A stretch of DNA of 64,000 bases from Paenibacillus phyllosphaerae (lineage in GTDB: Bacteria; Bacillota; Bacilli; Paenibacillales; Paenibacillaceae), in contig NZ_JACHXK010000022.1 in assembly GCF_014192105.1 (NCBI RefSeq), positions 34,261 through 98,260 of the forward strand. The letters are read 5' to 3'. The notes below the pieces were generated by a model, which saw only the letters and a program-made list of their open reading frames with translations, did not search any database and was not told the DNA's origin. Positions within the stretch are counted from its first letter, which is position 1; each line of letters begins with the position of its first letter. The translations under genes and the position numbers were made by a program. Positions 39,601 through 49,476 of the stretch are shown piece after piece.

Positions 39601-42600
39601 GTGCGGCCGATGGCTATGCCGGTACAAGTTACACCGGCTCCGGATACGGTCCTGGCGACGCTTGCGGCCGAAGAGGACTTGCTCATTCTTACGGGTAATG
39701 CAATTGAGCGGATACAGAACGGGGAAGAGCAAGCGGTAGTGTCCGTGAAGCTGCCGAGCAATACTGGCGCCCCGACTGATTACCGGGCAGGCGATCGGGT
39801 TGTCGCGGCGATCAGCGAGTGGGAGATGGAATACACGTTGACCGAGGCGGATATCGAACGGTTTGGCAATGATGACGAGTCGGACAATACCGTCGAAGTC
39901 GATATAGGTGGTTTCTTCTTATTGCCTGGCGGATTATACAATGGCATGAATCTGCAATTGAGCGCTTATACGGTGAACGGATCGAATGAAGAGATGAAAT
40001 CGGATGGGCAACTGGGACCAGAACTCAAGGTCTCGATCGTGGATACGACGAGCCTAGGCACCGCTATCACCGCCGCACAAGCGTACTTGCAAGTAACGGA
40101 GGCAATAGATGGAGCAGGAAGCGAGCCAAGATCGACGCTGACTTCCCTTGTACAGCAAGCTGAACTGCTTCTGAGCGAAACGACGACACAGGAAGCAATT
40201 AATCAAGCAACGGAAGAAGTAAACGCAGAGCTATTATCTTATAAGCAATACATTATTGGCGTGCGGCCGATGGCGATGCCGGAGCAAGTTACACCGGCAC
40301 CGGATACGATCCTTGCGACGCTTGCGTCCGAAGATGACATGCTCCTTCTTACGGGCGGTGTAATTGAGCGGATACAGAATGGGGAAGAGCAAGCGGTAGT
40401 GTCCGTGAAGCTGCCGAGCAATACTGGCACCCCGACTGATTATTGGGCAGGCGACAGGGTTGTCGCGGCGATCAGCGAGTGGGAGATGGAATACACGTTG
40501 ACCGAGGCGGATATCGAGCGGCTTGGCAATGATGACGAGTCGGACAACACCGTCGAAGTCGATATAGGTGGTTTCTTCTTATTGCCTGGCGGATTATACA
40601 ATGGCATGAATCTGCAACTGAGCGCTTATACGGTGAACGGATCGAATGAAGCAATGAAATCGAATCGGGAACTGGGACCAGAACTCAAGGTCTCGATCGT
40701 GGATACAACGAGCCTGAGCACCGCTATCACCACCGTAGAAGCGTACTTGGTGGCGACATATACGATAGATGGTGTAGATGGCAGCGAGCCAAGAACGGCG
40801 CTGACTTCGCTAATCGGGCAGGCCAAGCTGCTTGTGAGCGAACCGACGACGCAAGAGGCGGTCAACCAAGCAACGGAAGGCTTAAGCGTAGAGCTATCAT
40901 CGTATAAGCAATACATTATAACCGTACGGCCGATGGCAATGCCGGAGCAAGTAGCACCTGCGCCAGATACGTTCCTGGCGACGCTTGCGTCCGAAGATGA
41001 CTTGCTTATTCTTACAGGCGATGTAATTGAGCAGATACAGCACGGGGAAGAGCAAGCCGTAGTATCCGTGAAGCTGCCGAGCAATACTGGCGCCCCGACC
41101 GATTACCGCGCAGGCGACCGGGTTGTCGCGGCGATCAGCGAATGGGAGAGGGAATACACGTTGACCGAGGCAGATATCGAGCGGCTTGGCAATGATGACG
41201 GAACGGATAATACGATCGACGTCGATATCAGCGGTTTCTTCCAAAACTCTAGATTTATGGATGGCGATTATTTGCAACTGAGCGCCTATACGATGAACGG
41301 TTTGAATGAAGAATCTAAATCGGATCGGAAACTTGGAACAGAGCTTAAGGTCGAGTTTGCTTTCGAGGTCACTGTAAGCCCGCAAGTTGTAGAGTGGGGT
41401 GAAGAGGTTACGGTCGGCGTAAGCACAGGTTGCGGCTTTGAGGCAGTCGAAGGTACTTGCGCTGAACTTTATGTCCTTTCCTCTTATGAGGAAGTCCCTT
41501 CCGGCGAGGCGGAATTATTGAGCTACCTGGAGCAAAAAAACGCGTCTGCTACTTTGGACGGCAGCACAGGACCTTGGACGACATTATCCACGGAGCAACT
41601 GGAGCCGGGCGCTTATCGGGTGTATGCAGTCAGTGCTAGTGACGAGGTTTCCGAGCCTGCTAGTTTTGAAGTGGTTGAGAACGTTATTAGTTCCGACCTG
41701 GAAATATCGTATGCCCTCAAGAGAGAGGGGCCGTCCGAATCCATCTATGTTCGTGAGATCAACGGCTATAGCGGCCAGCTTACGCTGCAAGGGGAATGGC
41801 CGGTCTCCTATTATTACGTGAGCCCGGACGGAACGGCATTCGTCGCAACGGCTAACGGTCTTGCCGTAGCGGGTCAGAATGAAGCGGTCAAACGGATTTA
41901 TGTCGCGGCTGATTTGGCGACCGACAGCGCACTTGCACTTCCAAGCACGGAGCTCACCGCAAGCGTCGAACGTTATATTACGGCGCCTGGTTTTACCGGT
42001 GTTATTCCGGCAACGGTGGGCGATATGATCACGCTTGTCGATCGGAGTGCGCTTGGGGTTGAGGCTTATAACTTTATCTCGACGAATCCGGAAGATAGCC
42101 TCGTCGTGAACATCAATGTAGGGGAGACGCCGCTGGCTGAAGGCGTAACCGCAGCGGAGATCTATGAGCGGATGAAGCAGGCTTTCCGGAATGGCGTATC
42201 CGGTGTGGCCGGAAGCGACTTGTCGTTCCTGGAAATCGGCGACGAATCCACGTATGCTCTACGTGTTATGAATGAGAATGCGGAAGGGTTAACGGCTTAT
42301 TTCGACCGTAATTTGTATTTCGAAATGCCGTACAGCACACATGCGGTTGCTTATATAATGATCGAGGCTTCATCGGCTTACTTGGATGGCGCCTTCTACG
42401 AAGCGGACGATGATACGCTTACGCTGGTCGGAGGAAATCTGATGGCGCTATCCGGTGGCGATTCCGAGTTGGATATTACGAGCCAGTTGGTGTGGGATCG
42501 CATGTGGTTTGCCTTTGATAATATGATGGAAGGATACGTACAGCAGGAATTTGATCCTTCGCATATTGTGAGCACGCGTGTTATTGATGATACAACGCTG

Positions 42601-44217
42601 CAAATTCGATTCGAGTCGGGTTATTTCACCGGCCTTCAGGCTTATAATTTGCCGGAGCTCGATAATTGGAATGAGCGGACGCTGATTGCGATCGAATCCG
42701 GTTTCCTCCGGGATGCTTATCATCAAAACATACGCGGTGATGATGGACTGATGCAGGAAGATCTTGTGGATGATAGCTACCGCGTTCCGCGCGATGCCGT
42801 ATCGCTCGAGCTGACCGGTGAGGGATCGATTACCGACGAAAACGGTACCTATGTGAATGCAGGTGAGCGCGTCTTTATCGTAGGTGATGCCTTCTCGCGC
42901 GAACTTGCAGAAGGGACGAACACGAACGGCGTTCATTTCGAGGTTCGTCTGGCCAAAAATACCGGCAGCTATCAGGATTACCGGGTTGGCGATACGATCG
43001 TCGTTCATCTGAGCGATCAATATGAATATATGGCTGGGGACATTCCGGAAGGCACCGGCTGGGTCGAGGAGTTCCCGGGTCAATACAGTTACACGCTCAC
43101 GGAATCCGACATTGCGGAGCTGGAGAATTGGGAAGGCGAAGGTAATGACACGATCTATCTGGAGCTGGACGCGAGCGGCTTCTACGGACGGGAAGATCTA
43201 GCGGACGGCGTATTCCAACCGTATACGTACACGCGGGTTGCCGATACAGTGGATGAGGTGACGGAAGATGTTGTCCTCAATCAATGGATGGTCGTTGACC
43301 GAACGGCACCGGAGGTAAGTGCTTATGCGGACGGCGGTATCTATGCGACGCTCAATGAACGCAGCGACCTGTTCATCGTACCGGCTGACGCTGAGATTAG
43401 CGGCATCAGCGATTTGTACCGAGTCTACTCGCCGGTCGTAATGTCGCAGTCGGCGGGAGAGTCGATTGCAATCGACGGTTCGGCTCTGAGCAGCGGTTAC
43501 TACGTGGCGTATGCCGTTGATACGGCGGGGAATCTGTCGGCACCATCATCGTCGTTCTACGTATACAATGAGCTTCCGCTGCCGGAAGGACTCGCGGTCG
43601 AACAGAAGGCCCATTACGAAAGTTCAGGTACGGATTTGATTCATGAACTGGAAGCAGATGGACGGCTCGTCATTTCGTTCAATCAAGGGGTATCGGACAT
43701 CGTGCTGGAACGCATCGCGGCTGCACTGTCTGAAGCCAGCTCCAAACCGCTTACGGTTAGCAGTGACGGCAGCGACGTTTACATAAGCGTCAATACCTCA
43801 GCGATTTCGGAAGGCGAGAGCACGACGGCCGTATTCAGCTACGATGTGTATGCGGCGCTAGATGAAGAGGGCATTGCGGAGCAAGAGCTGCTGCTGGATG
43901 TTGTCTTGTATGGCAACATCGTCGATTTCAATCTTCCGGACGGGGATGAGATCAACATTGCTTTCAGCGAACCAATAACCCAAAGCACGGATGAAATCGA
44001 AGCTACCGTAAGGGTGGGACAAGATGGAGCGTGGACCGCAGTTCCTGTAACGTATTTGGTGAAGCAGGAGGATGGCACGTATACGATTATCGTGGATCGG
44101 ACCGGTTTGATGGAGGTTCAGGTGACAGCTATCGAAGTCACCTTTAGCACGATGTTGACCGATCTGAACGAACGGTCGATCGCAAATCAGGTCGTCACGT
44201 GGCTCCTCACGCTCTAA
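36655..44217 (+). CDS. Very large secreted repeat protein of unknown function (2,520 residues)
   Basis: It starts at TTG 36655 behind AAGGGTGATG, with a signal peptide (RRITAAMLSVLLIGGLVPEG). No enzyme domain, SLH repeat or LPxTG sorting signal was seen, so it is secreted or held by other means. The centre has four copies of a ~220-residue unit (about 683-1565), each opening SIVDT and containing ELSSYKQYIIGVRPMAMP and AVVSVKLPSNTG. A divergent relative of the second half lies near 320-400. Flanking them are two paralogous modules, each with a Cys pair (GCSVGAPTEGSCIDLY near 471; GCGFEAVEGTCAELY near 1590) and a GYxGQL segment. The C-terminus has Ig-like domains (DRTAPEVSAYADGG). The protein is acidic and Lys-poor. 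Adhesin or matrix component is a guess. Confidence 0.75.
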   Translation: MRRITAAMLSVLLIGGLVPEGVMNAAGTDAGKPNLVNGRIEGDRTIVLTFDKLLTDLDSSEDPTGGSSDYETENVSTGYITTSIPSSENRLISAEAQGTELRMTFNSSISNLNLIDLTVYAGAVHLVDDVSSYSDEIRDYRVRTEQGKLALKQEIDAQGTGFSLEGIMAYLKTLPENTNIVGLPNINGADIRFLLSLMDFGLVDRSGLVVALEKADELLEKTKTTAGLAEKHTAFENAVAGYRELLGTGATPMQRQLDEASLALDNARFAFELASLNYRTPAGPEAIEPVPGTLLASLETVPLAKDSEAEIQLFTEADRLALLDSTSGQRAAVRVKLPSNTDNGFNNYRIGDRVGVMVGEGAASFYFQPQLVGADIARLNNSNPNDNWITFDITPYFTGVIGGSEVPNYTDLADTDVVSIKTGNVEPYVIRVDVAPTPKFVIPAETEGTTPTYTSELAAAVGDEVTVQVNEGCSVGAPTEGSCIDLYAISQAEDTPSGDGLVDYLRGLEPVSSLDASPNQSMSLSFWTGELAAGGYSVYAVDFRHQVSAPIKLTLSGESVPVVHNDAELAERLSASEPPAMVKAENIGGYTGQLQLQQDESGGYYYRSGVGKAFVADAKGLTLALQDENLSLIYLADDIRLDTAYTFPSHSSELTLSAGVERVIQARGFEGNYENLFEDDKVSIVDTASVSTAITAAEAYLVATYTIDGVDGSEPRSALSSLIEQAKLLVSELTTQAAVTQAAETLSAELSSYKQYIIGVRPMAMPEQVTPTPDTILATLASEEDLLILTGNVIERIQNGEEQAVVSVKLPSNTGAPGDYRAGDRVVAAISEWVREYTLTEADVERLGNDDVSDNTVEVDISGFFHSWMAEGLMDGDYLQLSAYTVNGSNEGLSSDWTLGPELKVSIVDTANLSTTITAAEAYLVATYTIDGVDGSEPRTALTSLIEQAMLLVSEPTTQEAVSQAAEGLNAELSSYKQYIIGVRPMAMPVQVTPAPDTVLATLAAEEDLLILTGNAIERIQNGEEQAVVSVKLPSNTGAPTDYRAGDRVVAAISEWEMEYTLTEADIERFGNDDESDNTVEVDIGGFFLLPGGLYNGMNLQLSAYTVNGSNEEMKSDGQLGPELKVSIVDTTSLGTAITAAQAYLQVTEAIDGAGSEPRSTLTSLVQQAELLLSETTTQEAINQATEEVNAELLSYKQYIIGVRPMAMPEQVTPAPDTILATLASEDDMLLLTGGVIERIQNGEEQAVVSVKLPSNTGTPTDYWAGDRVVAAISEWEMEYTLTEADIERLGNDDESDNTVEVDIGGFFLLPGGLYNGMNLQLSAYTVNGSNEAMKSNRELGPELKVSIVDTTSLSTAITTVEAYLVATYTIDGVDGSEPRTALTSLIGQAKLLVSEPTTQEAVNQATEGLSVELSSYKQYIITVRPMAMPEQVAPAPDTFLATLASEDDLLILTGDVIEQIQHGEEQAVVSVKLPSNTGAPTDYRAGDRVVAAISEWEREYTLTEADIERLGNDDGTDNTIDVDISGFFQNSRFMDGDYLQLSAYTMNGLNEESKSDRKLGTELKVEFAFEVTVSPQVVEWGEEVTVGVSTGCGFEAVEGTCAELYVLSSYEEVPSGEAELLSYLEQKNASATLDGSTGPWTTLSTEQLEPGAYRVYAVSASDEVSEPASFEVVENVISSDLEISYALKREGPSESIYVREINGYSGQLTLQGEWPVSYYYVSPDGTAFVATANGLAVAGQNEAVKRIYVAADLATDSALALPSTELTASVERYITAPGFTGVIPATVGDMITLVDRSALGVEAYNFISTNPEDSLVVNINVGETPLAEGVTAAEIYERMKQAFRNGVSGVAGSDLSFLEIGDESTYALRVMNENAEGLTAYFDRNLYFEMPYSTHAVAYIMIEASSAYLDGAFYEADDDTLTLVGGNLMALSGGDSELDITSQLVWDRMWFAFDNMMEGYVQQEFDPSHIVSTRVIDDTTLQIRFESGYFTGLQAYNLPELDNWNERTLIAIESGFLRDAYHQNIRGDDGLMQEDLVDDSYRVPRDAVSLELTGEGSITDENGTYVNAGERVFIVGDAFSRELAEGTNTNGVHFEVRLAKNTGSYQDYRVGDTIVVHLSDQYEYMAGDIPEGTGWVEEFPGQYSYTLTESDIAELENWEGEGNDTIYLELDASGFYGREDLADGVFQPYTYTRVADTVDEVTEDVVLNQWMVVDRTAPEVSAYADGGIYATLNERSDLFIVPADAEISGISDLYRVYSPVVMSQSAGESIAIDGSALSSGYYVAYAVDTAGNLSAPSSSFYVYNELPLPEGLAVEQKAHYESSGTDLIHELEADGRLVISFNQGVSDIVLERIAAALSEASSKPLTVSSDGSDVYISVNTSAISEGESTTAVFSYDVYAALDEEGIAEQELLLDVVLYGNIVDFNLPDGDEINIAFSEPITQSTDEIEATVRVGQDGAWTAVPVTYLVKQEDGTYTIIVDRTGLMEVQVTAIEVTFSTMLTDLNERSIANQVVTWLLTL
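38701..41349 (+). repeat. Four tandem ~660-bp coding repeats
   Basis: Units begin at 38701, 39370, 40033 and 40693 (lengths 669, 663, 660 and about 657). Long blocks are nearly identical in DNA, for example GAGCGGATACAGAACGGGGA and AAGCTGCCGAGCAATACTGG. The 3' part of each unit is more conserved than the helical 5' part. Copies 2 and 3 share a variant segment (GGFFLLPGGLYNGMNLQLSA), which points to gene conversion or recent duplication. Confidence 0.92.
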
Positions 44218-44246
44218 GCGAGTTCGGCAGCTTATGCGGCACAACA

Positions 44247-44294
44247 AAAGAGCAAGGCTTGCACATGCATGGCGCATGGCATGCCTTGCTCTTT
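44247..44294. terminator. Bidirectional terminator between the repeat-protein and helicase genes
   Basis: AAAGAGCAAGGC pairs with GCCTTGCTCTTT around a 24-base loop; A/T runs at the base serve both convergent genes. Confidence 0.8.
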
Positions 44295-44300
44295 GTCGTT

Positions 44301-47300
44301 CTACTGCAGGTTACTTGGCCACAAAACCAGCGACCGGTTGTCTCGTTCAGCACCGAGCGAGCGCAGCGGCTCGGCCGCAGGGGAGTCGATGACCTCCTCG
44401 CCATTCCAACGGTCAATCTTGATCTTGCTGATGCCCTGCTGATTCAGCACGGTGCGGAAAATCTGCTTCAGACCGGCATAATCCGGCTGCGCTGCGAAGA
44501 CCGACCCGTCATCCTTCAGTTCGACCACCTTGCGTCCGTTATTCTCGATCCAATAGCGCCATTGTTTCTGCTGCAGTACCAAATAATTGCCGCTCTTCCG
44601 GGCAAAATTAGCGCCTTGCATCTGTGGCCATTCCGCCGTGACGCCGAACGGGTTGGCCGGGTCCACGGCGGAGAGCAGCGTCACGGGCGAAGTCGTCTCC
44701 CCCGGAAGCGGCTGCTGCACGCTCGTAATGAGCTCGCGGCGGGCAAATTGGAGCGAGGCGGCGCCCGAGAGGAGCAAGCCGCGCGTCACGATGCCGAGTT
44801 GCTCGAGCTGTTTCAGCACCGGCAACAGCTCATCCCAGCCGTAGGGTGCCACTTGGGCGACAAGTTCCTTAGAGACGATCCCGCAGCTGTCCAGCAGATG
44901 CTGCGTCCAGTGGAGTACCGCCTGGGTATGCGCTGCAGCAGCATGTTTCGGCACGGGTAGCGAAGCGCTAATCACATCACCATGAGGCGCCTCGCCCTCC
45001 AGCGGATCATAGCTTTCCGACGCAAGATCACCGGTCCAGTACCACCGTCCGAGCCCGGATCCGGTGCGGGCGTGCTTGCCTTTGGTTTGCAGATAGATGC
45101 GCAGCGGCGCGAACTGGTCATTCGATACTTGCCCTTCCCACACTAACTCCATGAGCGAAGCGAGCAGCTCGGATGGGGGCTTGCCCGCATCCCGGCTAAG
45201 CCGGGTCAAGAAGCTGGCTCCGCCTGAACGCAGCAGCGTGAGCAGTTCAGGATGCTTCGTATCGTCTGCCCTCGATTCGACGGGCGTAATGTAAGGGGTG
45301 TACAGCGGGCGTGACTCCGCGAAGAAGAACGCGATCCGTCCTTCCTTCTCTTGCTCCTCCTTGCGGCCGATCCAGATGACCTCGCCGGAGGCGCAGAGCA
45401 TGTCCAGATCTTCCTTGCGATAACCGGTTAAACGCGAAGGCAGAATGATGGATTCCCAGTGCGAAGCCGGGATGAAAAATCCCTGCAGCTGCCGCAGCAC
45501 CTCGCGCAGCCCGTCAATGCCGGCTAGCTGCGTACCGGCAAGCACATGCTGCAGCTGCGAGATCTCGCTGCACCAACGGACCGGCGATGCCGGCTCGGCC
45601 TGCTTGCGCGCTTGATCGATCGTGAGGCGGATCAGCCGCTGCGCGATGGAACGGCTCGTCCAGATCCGGTCCGACTCATCCTGCGCGAACGGAGCGGGCT
45701 CAATGAGCTGCCGCTGCAGCAGCGTCTGCACGCATTGCTCGGTCTGCTCCTCGGTCAACAGCGGATAGCGTTCGCGAAGCTCCGGTACCGTGAAGGAGAT
45801 CCGGTTATCGGCATAACGTCCGACGATGAAGATGACGGATTGCTCTTGGGCGGGGAAAGCCTCGTACAACAGCGCTTCATCGGCGCAAATATACCTCGTG
45901 CTATCCGCTCCCAAGGACAGCCGCGCAAGCCGACCGGCCTGCTCCAGTTCCGCTGCCCATTCCGTGACCGGACCGTCTCCATGCGCCTGAAGCTCGCCAA
46001 GGGATAAATCGCCTTTGCGCTTCAGCAGCCGATAGACGTCTTCCATTGAACGGAGCTGCAACGTCCCGCCGCCTGCCGCCAATCGCTGTTCCTCCGCCTC
46101 CATCGCTTCCGGTGAGATCGACGCTTGAACCGCATCATGGCCGAACAGGGAGCTTGCCATCGACTTGCTGATGCCGAGCAGCTGCAGCTGCGTAGCCGCG
46201 CCGAGCCCATCGCCCTCGTAGATTTGCGTATTCACGTAATCGGCGATGAATTGCGCGGCGAACGGCGAGGGTGCGTTCGTCTCCTTCACCGTGACCTCGA
46301 TCTGCCCCTCCGCGATCTGCCGGAGCAGCCCTTTCAGGCCGGCCGCATCCAGATAGGTGTGCAGGCTTTCCTTCATCGCTTCCCTCAGATACGGAAAATG
46401 TTCCGCATAAGGAAGCGCTTGCTTCAGCAGTTCCTCGCTGCGTAGCCGTTTCTGCCACATCGGCGTCCGCGTGAAGCTGCGCGAGAGGAGCAGCGATGTC
46501 TCGGCGATCCGTCGGAACGAGATGCCGAGCATCGGCGAGCCTGCGATCGCTTCTGCGAGCAGCGGCTCCAAGGTGCCTGGCGCGATATGCCATAGCGCGT
46601 TCAGCCACGAGGTATCCCCATCCGGCACGACAAGCTCGATCCCATTGTCCTTCGCGTTGCCGTAGAGCTTGTAGGGCAGCATGGCTCCGAACTGCTGCTC
46701 GATCGCCAACAGCCACGTCCGGTTTAATTTGCGCCCGAACGGATTGTGGATGATGATCCGGTGCTGATTCGTGAAATCGCGGTAATGCTCAATGATGATA
46801 TGCTTCTCGGTCGGCACGCCGAGCGCCCGATGCTGGGCTTCGATCAGGTCGATCAGCTGCTCGGCCGCTATCCGATCCAACCCGTATTCCACATCCAGCC
46901 ACGTGATGGTGTCCTCGACGGCCTGCTTATCATCCTCTTCAGAGGCCGGCTCCGTCGAACGTCGTCCGAGCGCCAATTGCTCCGTCAGCTGTTGCAGGAA
47001 TTGCCCGAGCTGAACGCCGAGCAAGGCCCGTCTTCCGCCAGGCTCGTTGCGCCAGAACGGAATCTCGCTGAACCGGTTGGCCGCCTCCTGAACGTAGACG
47101 CGGTCATGCTCGATCCGGCTAATCATCCAAGACGAGGTCCCCAATTGAAAAACATCGCCGACTCGGCTCTCATGGATATATTCTTCGTCCAACTCGCCCA
47201 GATGAATGCGGCTGTCCGCATGGTGGACCGGGTAAGCGGACGATTGCGGGATGGTACCGACGCCGGTGACCGCGGCGATGGGCGAGGCGGCGCGGCGCGA

Positions 47301-48857
47301 GAGCACGTCGCGCTCGCGATCCCAATCGATGAGCGGCCTTGCGAACGGGTAAAATCCGGCGAGCACCTGGAGCACGGCCGTCAGCTCTTCCCGTGGGTAC
47401 TGGCGGTAGCATTCGCTGCCTACAATCAGCGCATACAGCTCATCGACCGTAATGGCGTCCGCCGCGGCGATCGCGACGATCTGCTGGCTCAGCACATCGA
47501 TCGGCTGGTAGGGCAGTTCGATCGGTTCGATCTCGCGCCGCACGATATTCCGGCAGAGCACGGCTGCATCCGGCAGCTGGCCGCGGCTGCGCGCCACGAT
47601 GACGCCGCGGCTGACGTCGCCGACGGCGTGACCGGCGCGCCCGATCCGTTGAATGCCGGAGGCGGCATCCATCGGCGGATCGACCTGCAGCACCAGATCG
47701 ACGTGGCCGACGTCGATGCCAAGCTCGAGCGACGAAGTAGCGACCAGGCAGCGGAGCTCCCCTGCTTTAAGCTGCTGCTCGACTTCAAGCCTGCGCTCGC
47801 GCGCCAAGCTGCCATGATGGGCGCGCGCGAATCCGTCGCCGGCCTGCTCGTTCAACCGCAGGACGAGCCGCTCGCATAGCCGGCGGCTGTTCACGAACAG
47901 CAGCACCGAGCGGGCCCCTTCCATCAGCTGCAGCAGCCGCTCCACGATCGGCGTCCAGAGCGCTTCGCGCGATTTGGCAAGCCTCGTGAAGTCCGGCATC
48001 GTGACGCGGACTTGCATCGTTTTGGCCATCATGCTCTCGATGATCTTGACCGGGCGCGGCAGATAGCCGAGCAGATGGGGATTCGCCGCCGCTAACAGAT
48101 CCGGGTCGCGCTCGCACCAGTCGGTCGCCGCCGGTGCATCAGCTGGCGCCCAACCCCCGAGAAAACGCGCCATGCGGGTCATCGGCTTCTGCGTCGCCGA
48201 GATGCCGATCCGTTGTACCGGACCCTTGCGCAGCACGGTTAACCGTTCGAGCGTGAGCGACAGATGCACGCCGCGCTTATCGCCGGCGATGCCGTGGATT
48301 TCATCGACAATGACCGTCTCCACGGTCTGCAGCATCTCCCGGCCTTTGGCGGACGTGACGAGCAGATAGAGCGACTCCGGTGTGGTGACCAGGACGTCCG
48401 GCGGGCGCCGCGTCATACGGGCGCGCTCCTTGGAAGGCGTATCTCCGGTGCGTACCGCGGTCTGAATGCCCGGCCAGGCTTCCGCTCCAGATGGCGCGGC
48501 TTGCTCCGCCGCATAACGTTCGATCGCCGCCATGAAGCCGGTCAGATGATGCTGAATATCGTTATTGAGCGCCTTCAGCGGCGTCACATATACGGTGCGA
48601 ACGCCGGGAGTCCAACGGTCCGCCGCCGCTAGTTTGGCTCGCGCGATCCGGTCCAGACATGGCAGCAGAGCGGCTAATGTTTTGCCGGATCCGGTAGGCG
48701 CGGCGATGAGCGTATGACGGTCTTCCCGGATGGATGCCCAGGCTTGCAGCTGAACGTCGGTCGGCTGACCGAAGGTGCGGGCGAACCATCCGGCCAATAG
48801 CGGATGGAAGACGGATAGAGCAGGTGAGGGCTGGGACAAGGACAACAGCTCCTTCAT
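44301..48857 (-). CDS. lhr: Lhr-type DEAD/DEAH-box ATP-dependent helicase
   Basis: About 1,518 residues, normal for long Lhr helicases. The helicase core has Walker A AAPTGSGKTLAALLP, VYVTPLKALNNDIQHH, DVLVTTPESLYLL, DEIH in VIVDEIHGIAGDKRG, ISATQKP, and in the second RecA domain VATSSLELGIDVGHVDLVLQ and GIQRIGRAGHAVG. The Lhr-specific winged-helix and beta-sheet domain follows, then the large C-terminal Lhr-CTD (to NRSLVLWPSNLQ). Lhr unwinds DNA and RNA-DNA hybrids in repair. The start is either TTG 48866 or ATG 48857; neither has a good ribosome site. It stands alone. Sporulating Firmicutes do not always have this gene. Confidence 0.9.
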   Translation of the reverse strand: MKELLSLSQPSPALSVFHPLLAGWFARTFGQPTDVQLQAWASIREDRHTLIAAPTGSGKTLAALLPCLDRIARAKLAAADRWTPGVRTVYVTPLKALNNDIQHHLTGFMAAIERYAAEQAAPSGAEAWPGIQTAVRTGDTPSKERARMTRRPPDVLVTTPESLYLLVTSAKGREMLQTVETVIVDEIHGIAGDKRGVHLSLTLERLTVLRKGPVQRIGISATQKPMTRMARFLGGWAPADAPAATDWCERDPDLLAAANPHLLGYLPRPVKIIESMMAKTMQVRVTMPDFTRLAKSREALWTPIVERLLQLMEGARSVLLFVNSRRLCERLVLRLNEQAGDGFARAHHGSLARERRLEVEQQLKAGELRCLVATSSLELGIDVGHVDLVLQVDPPMDAASGIQRIGRAGHAVGDVSRGVIVARSRGQLPDAAVLCRNIVRREIEPIELPYQPIDVLSQQIVAIAAADAITVDELYALIVGSECYRQYPREELTAVLQVLAGFYPFARPLIDWDRERDVLSRRAASPIAAVTGVGTIPQSSAYPVHHADSRIHLGELDEEYIHESRVGDVFQLGTSSWMISRIEHDRVYVQEAANRFSEIPFWRNEPGGRRALLGVQLGQFLQQLTEQLALGRRSTEPASEEDDKQAVEDTITWLDVEYGLDRIAAEQLIDLIEAQHRALGVPTEKHIIIEHYRDFTNQHRIIIHNPFGRKLNRTWLLAIEQQFGAMLPYKLYGNAKDNGIELVVPDGDTSWLNALWHIAPGTLEPLLAEAIAGSPMLGISFRRIAETSLLLSRSFTRTPMWQKRLRSEELLKQALPYAEHFPYLREAMKESLHTYLDAAGLKGLLRQIAEGQIEVTVKETNAPSPFAAQFIADYVNTQIYEGDGLGAATQLQLLGISKSMASSLFGHDAVQASISPEAMEAEEQRLAAGGGTLQLRSMEDVYRLLKRKGDLSLGELQAHGDGPVTEWAAELEQAGRLARLSLGADSTRYICADEALLYEAFPAQEQSVIFIVGRYADNRISFTVPELRERYPLLTEEQTEQCVQTLLQRQLIEPAPFAQDESDRIWTSRSIAQRLIRLTIDQARKQAEPASPVRWCSEISQLQHVLAGTQLAGIDGLREVLRQLQGFFIPASHWESIILPSRLTGYRKEDLDMLCASGEVIWIGRKEEQEKEGRIAFFFAESRPLYTPYITPVESRADDTKHPELLTLLRSGGASFLTRLSRDAGKPPSELLASLMELVWEGQVSNDQFAPLRIYLQTKGKHARTGSGLGRWYWTGDLASESYDPLEGEAPHGDVISASLPVPKHAAAAHTQAVLHWTQHLLDSCGIVSKELVAQVAPYGWDELLPVLKQLEQLGIVTRGLLLSGAASLQFARRELITSVQQPLPGETTSPVTLLSAVDPANPFGVTAEWPQMQGANFARKSGNYLVLQQKQWRYWIENNGRKVVELKDDGSVFAAQPDYAGLKQIFRTVLNQQGISKIKIDRWNGEEVIDSPAAEPLRSLGAERDNRSLVLWPSNLQ

Positions 48858-49033
48858 GCCGCGCAAGTGGAGAGGCGGCTTGCATGTAGTGGCCTGTCTG
48901 ACAGGCAGGTATTGGCATTATTATACCTGTTTTTGGTTCAGAATTTGAACGGCGCCTCATAGGCATATAAGTAATAGAGTTTGAAACGACGACTTTTTGA
49001 ACATGCATGAATAGTCAATCGGGAGGGTCACCT

Positions 49034-49462
49034 ATGGGCAGATGGCGTGAAACCTTGGAAGAGCGTTGGAATGAGTGGAGACTGGTGGAAGAGGCGGTTA
49101 GCCGGACGCTTGACGGCCTTAGGGTGCTCCGGGTTGTCGGGCCGCGCACGCCGAGGCCGCTACCGCTCGCCTCGAAGGCCATTCGGTCCGCCGAGCTCCG
49201 GCGTTTCTCCGGTTCGTACGAAGCGGGGCTGGCCTGCTTCTGCTTGGGTGAGCTGAAGGCTGAAGAGCGCTTGGCTTTCCTCGAGGCATGGCATGAGCGT
49301 CTCGGCGCGGGAGCTACGGTCGTCATTGCCGACCGGCGCGGCGAAGGCTGCGAGAGCGTCTTCGATCTGCATCAGCTATTCGCGGATACGGCTGCCCAGC
49401 TGGATATTCAGGTGGGGCGAACCTTCTGGTGGGTTCGCTATGGGGTGAAGCAACAAGGATAA
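49034..49462 (+). CDS. Small protein of unknown function
   Basis: A 142-residue protein from ATG 49034, chosen because CGGGAGGGTCACCT precedes it. It looks like the C-terminal half of a Rossmann-type methyltransferase: LACFCLGELKAEERLAFLEA, then GAGATVVIADRRGEGCESVF and FDLHQLFADTAAQL. However, the glycine-rich SAM motif I is missing, so catalytic activity is doubtful. It lies between convergent photolyase and divergent helicase genes. Arg-rich N-terminus (MGRWRETLEERWNEWRLVEE). I do not assign a function. Confidence 0.55.
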   Translation: MGRWRETLEERWNEWRLVEEAVSRTLDGLRVLRVVGPRTPRPLPLASKAIRSAELRRFSGSYEAGLACFCLGELKAEERLAFLEAWHERLGAGATVVIADRRGEGCESVFDLHQLFADTAAQLDIQVGRTFWWVRYGVKQQG

Positions 49463-49476
49463 GCGGGCCCTTCGCG

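Noticed and set aside
38701..41349. CRISPR-like repeats
   Set aside because: Units are 660 bases, in frame and protein-coding.
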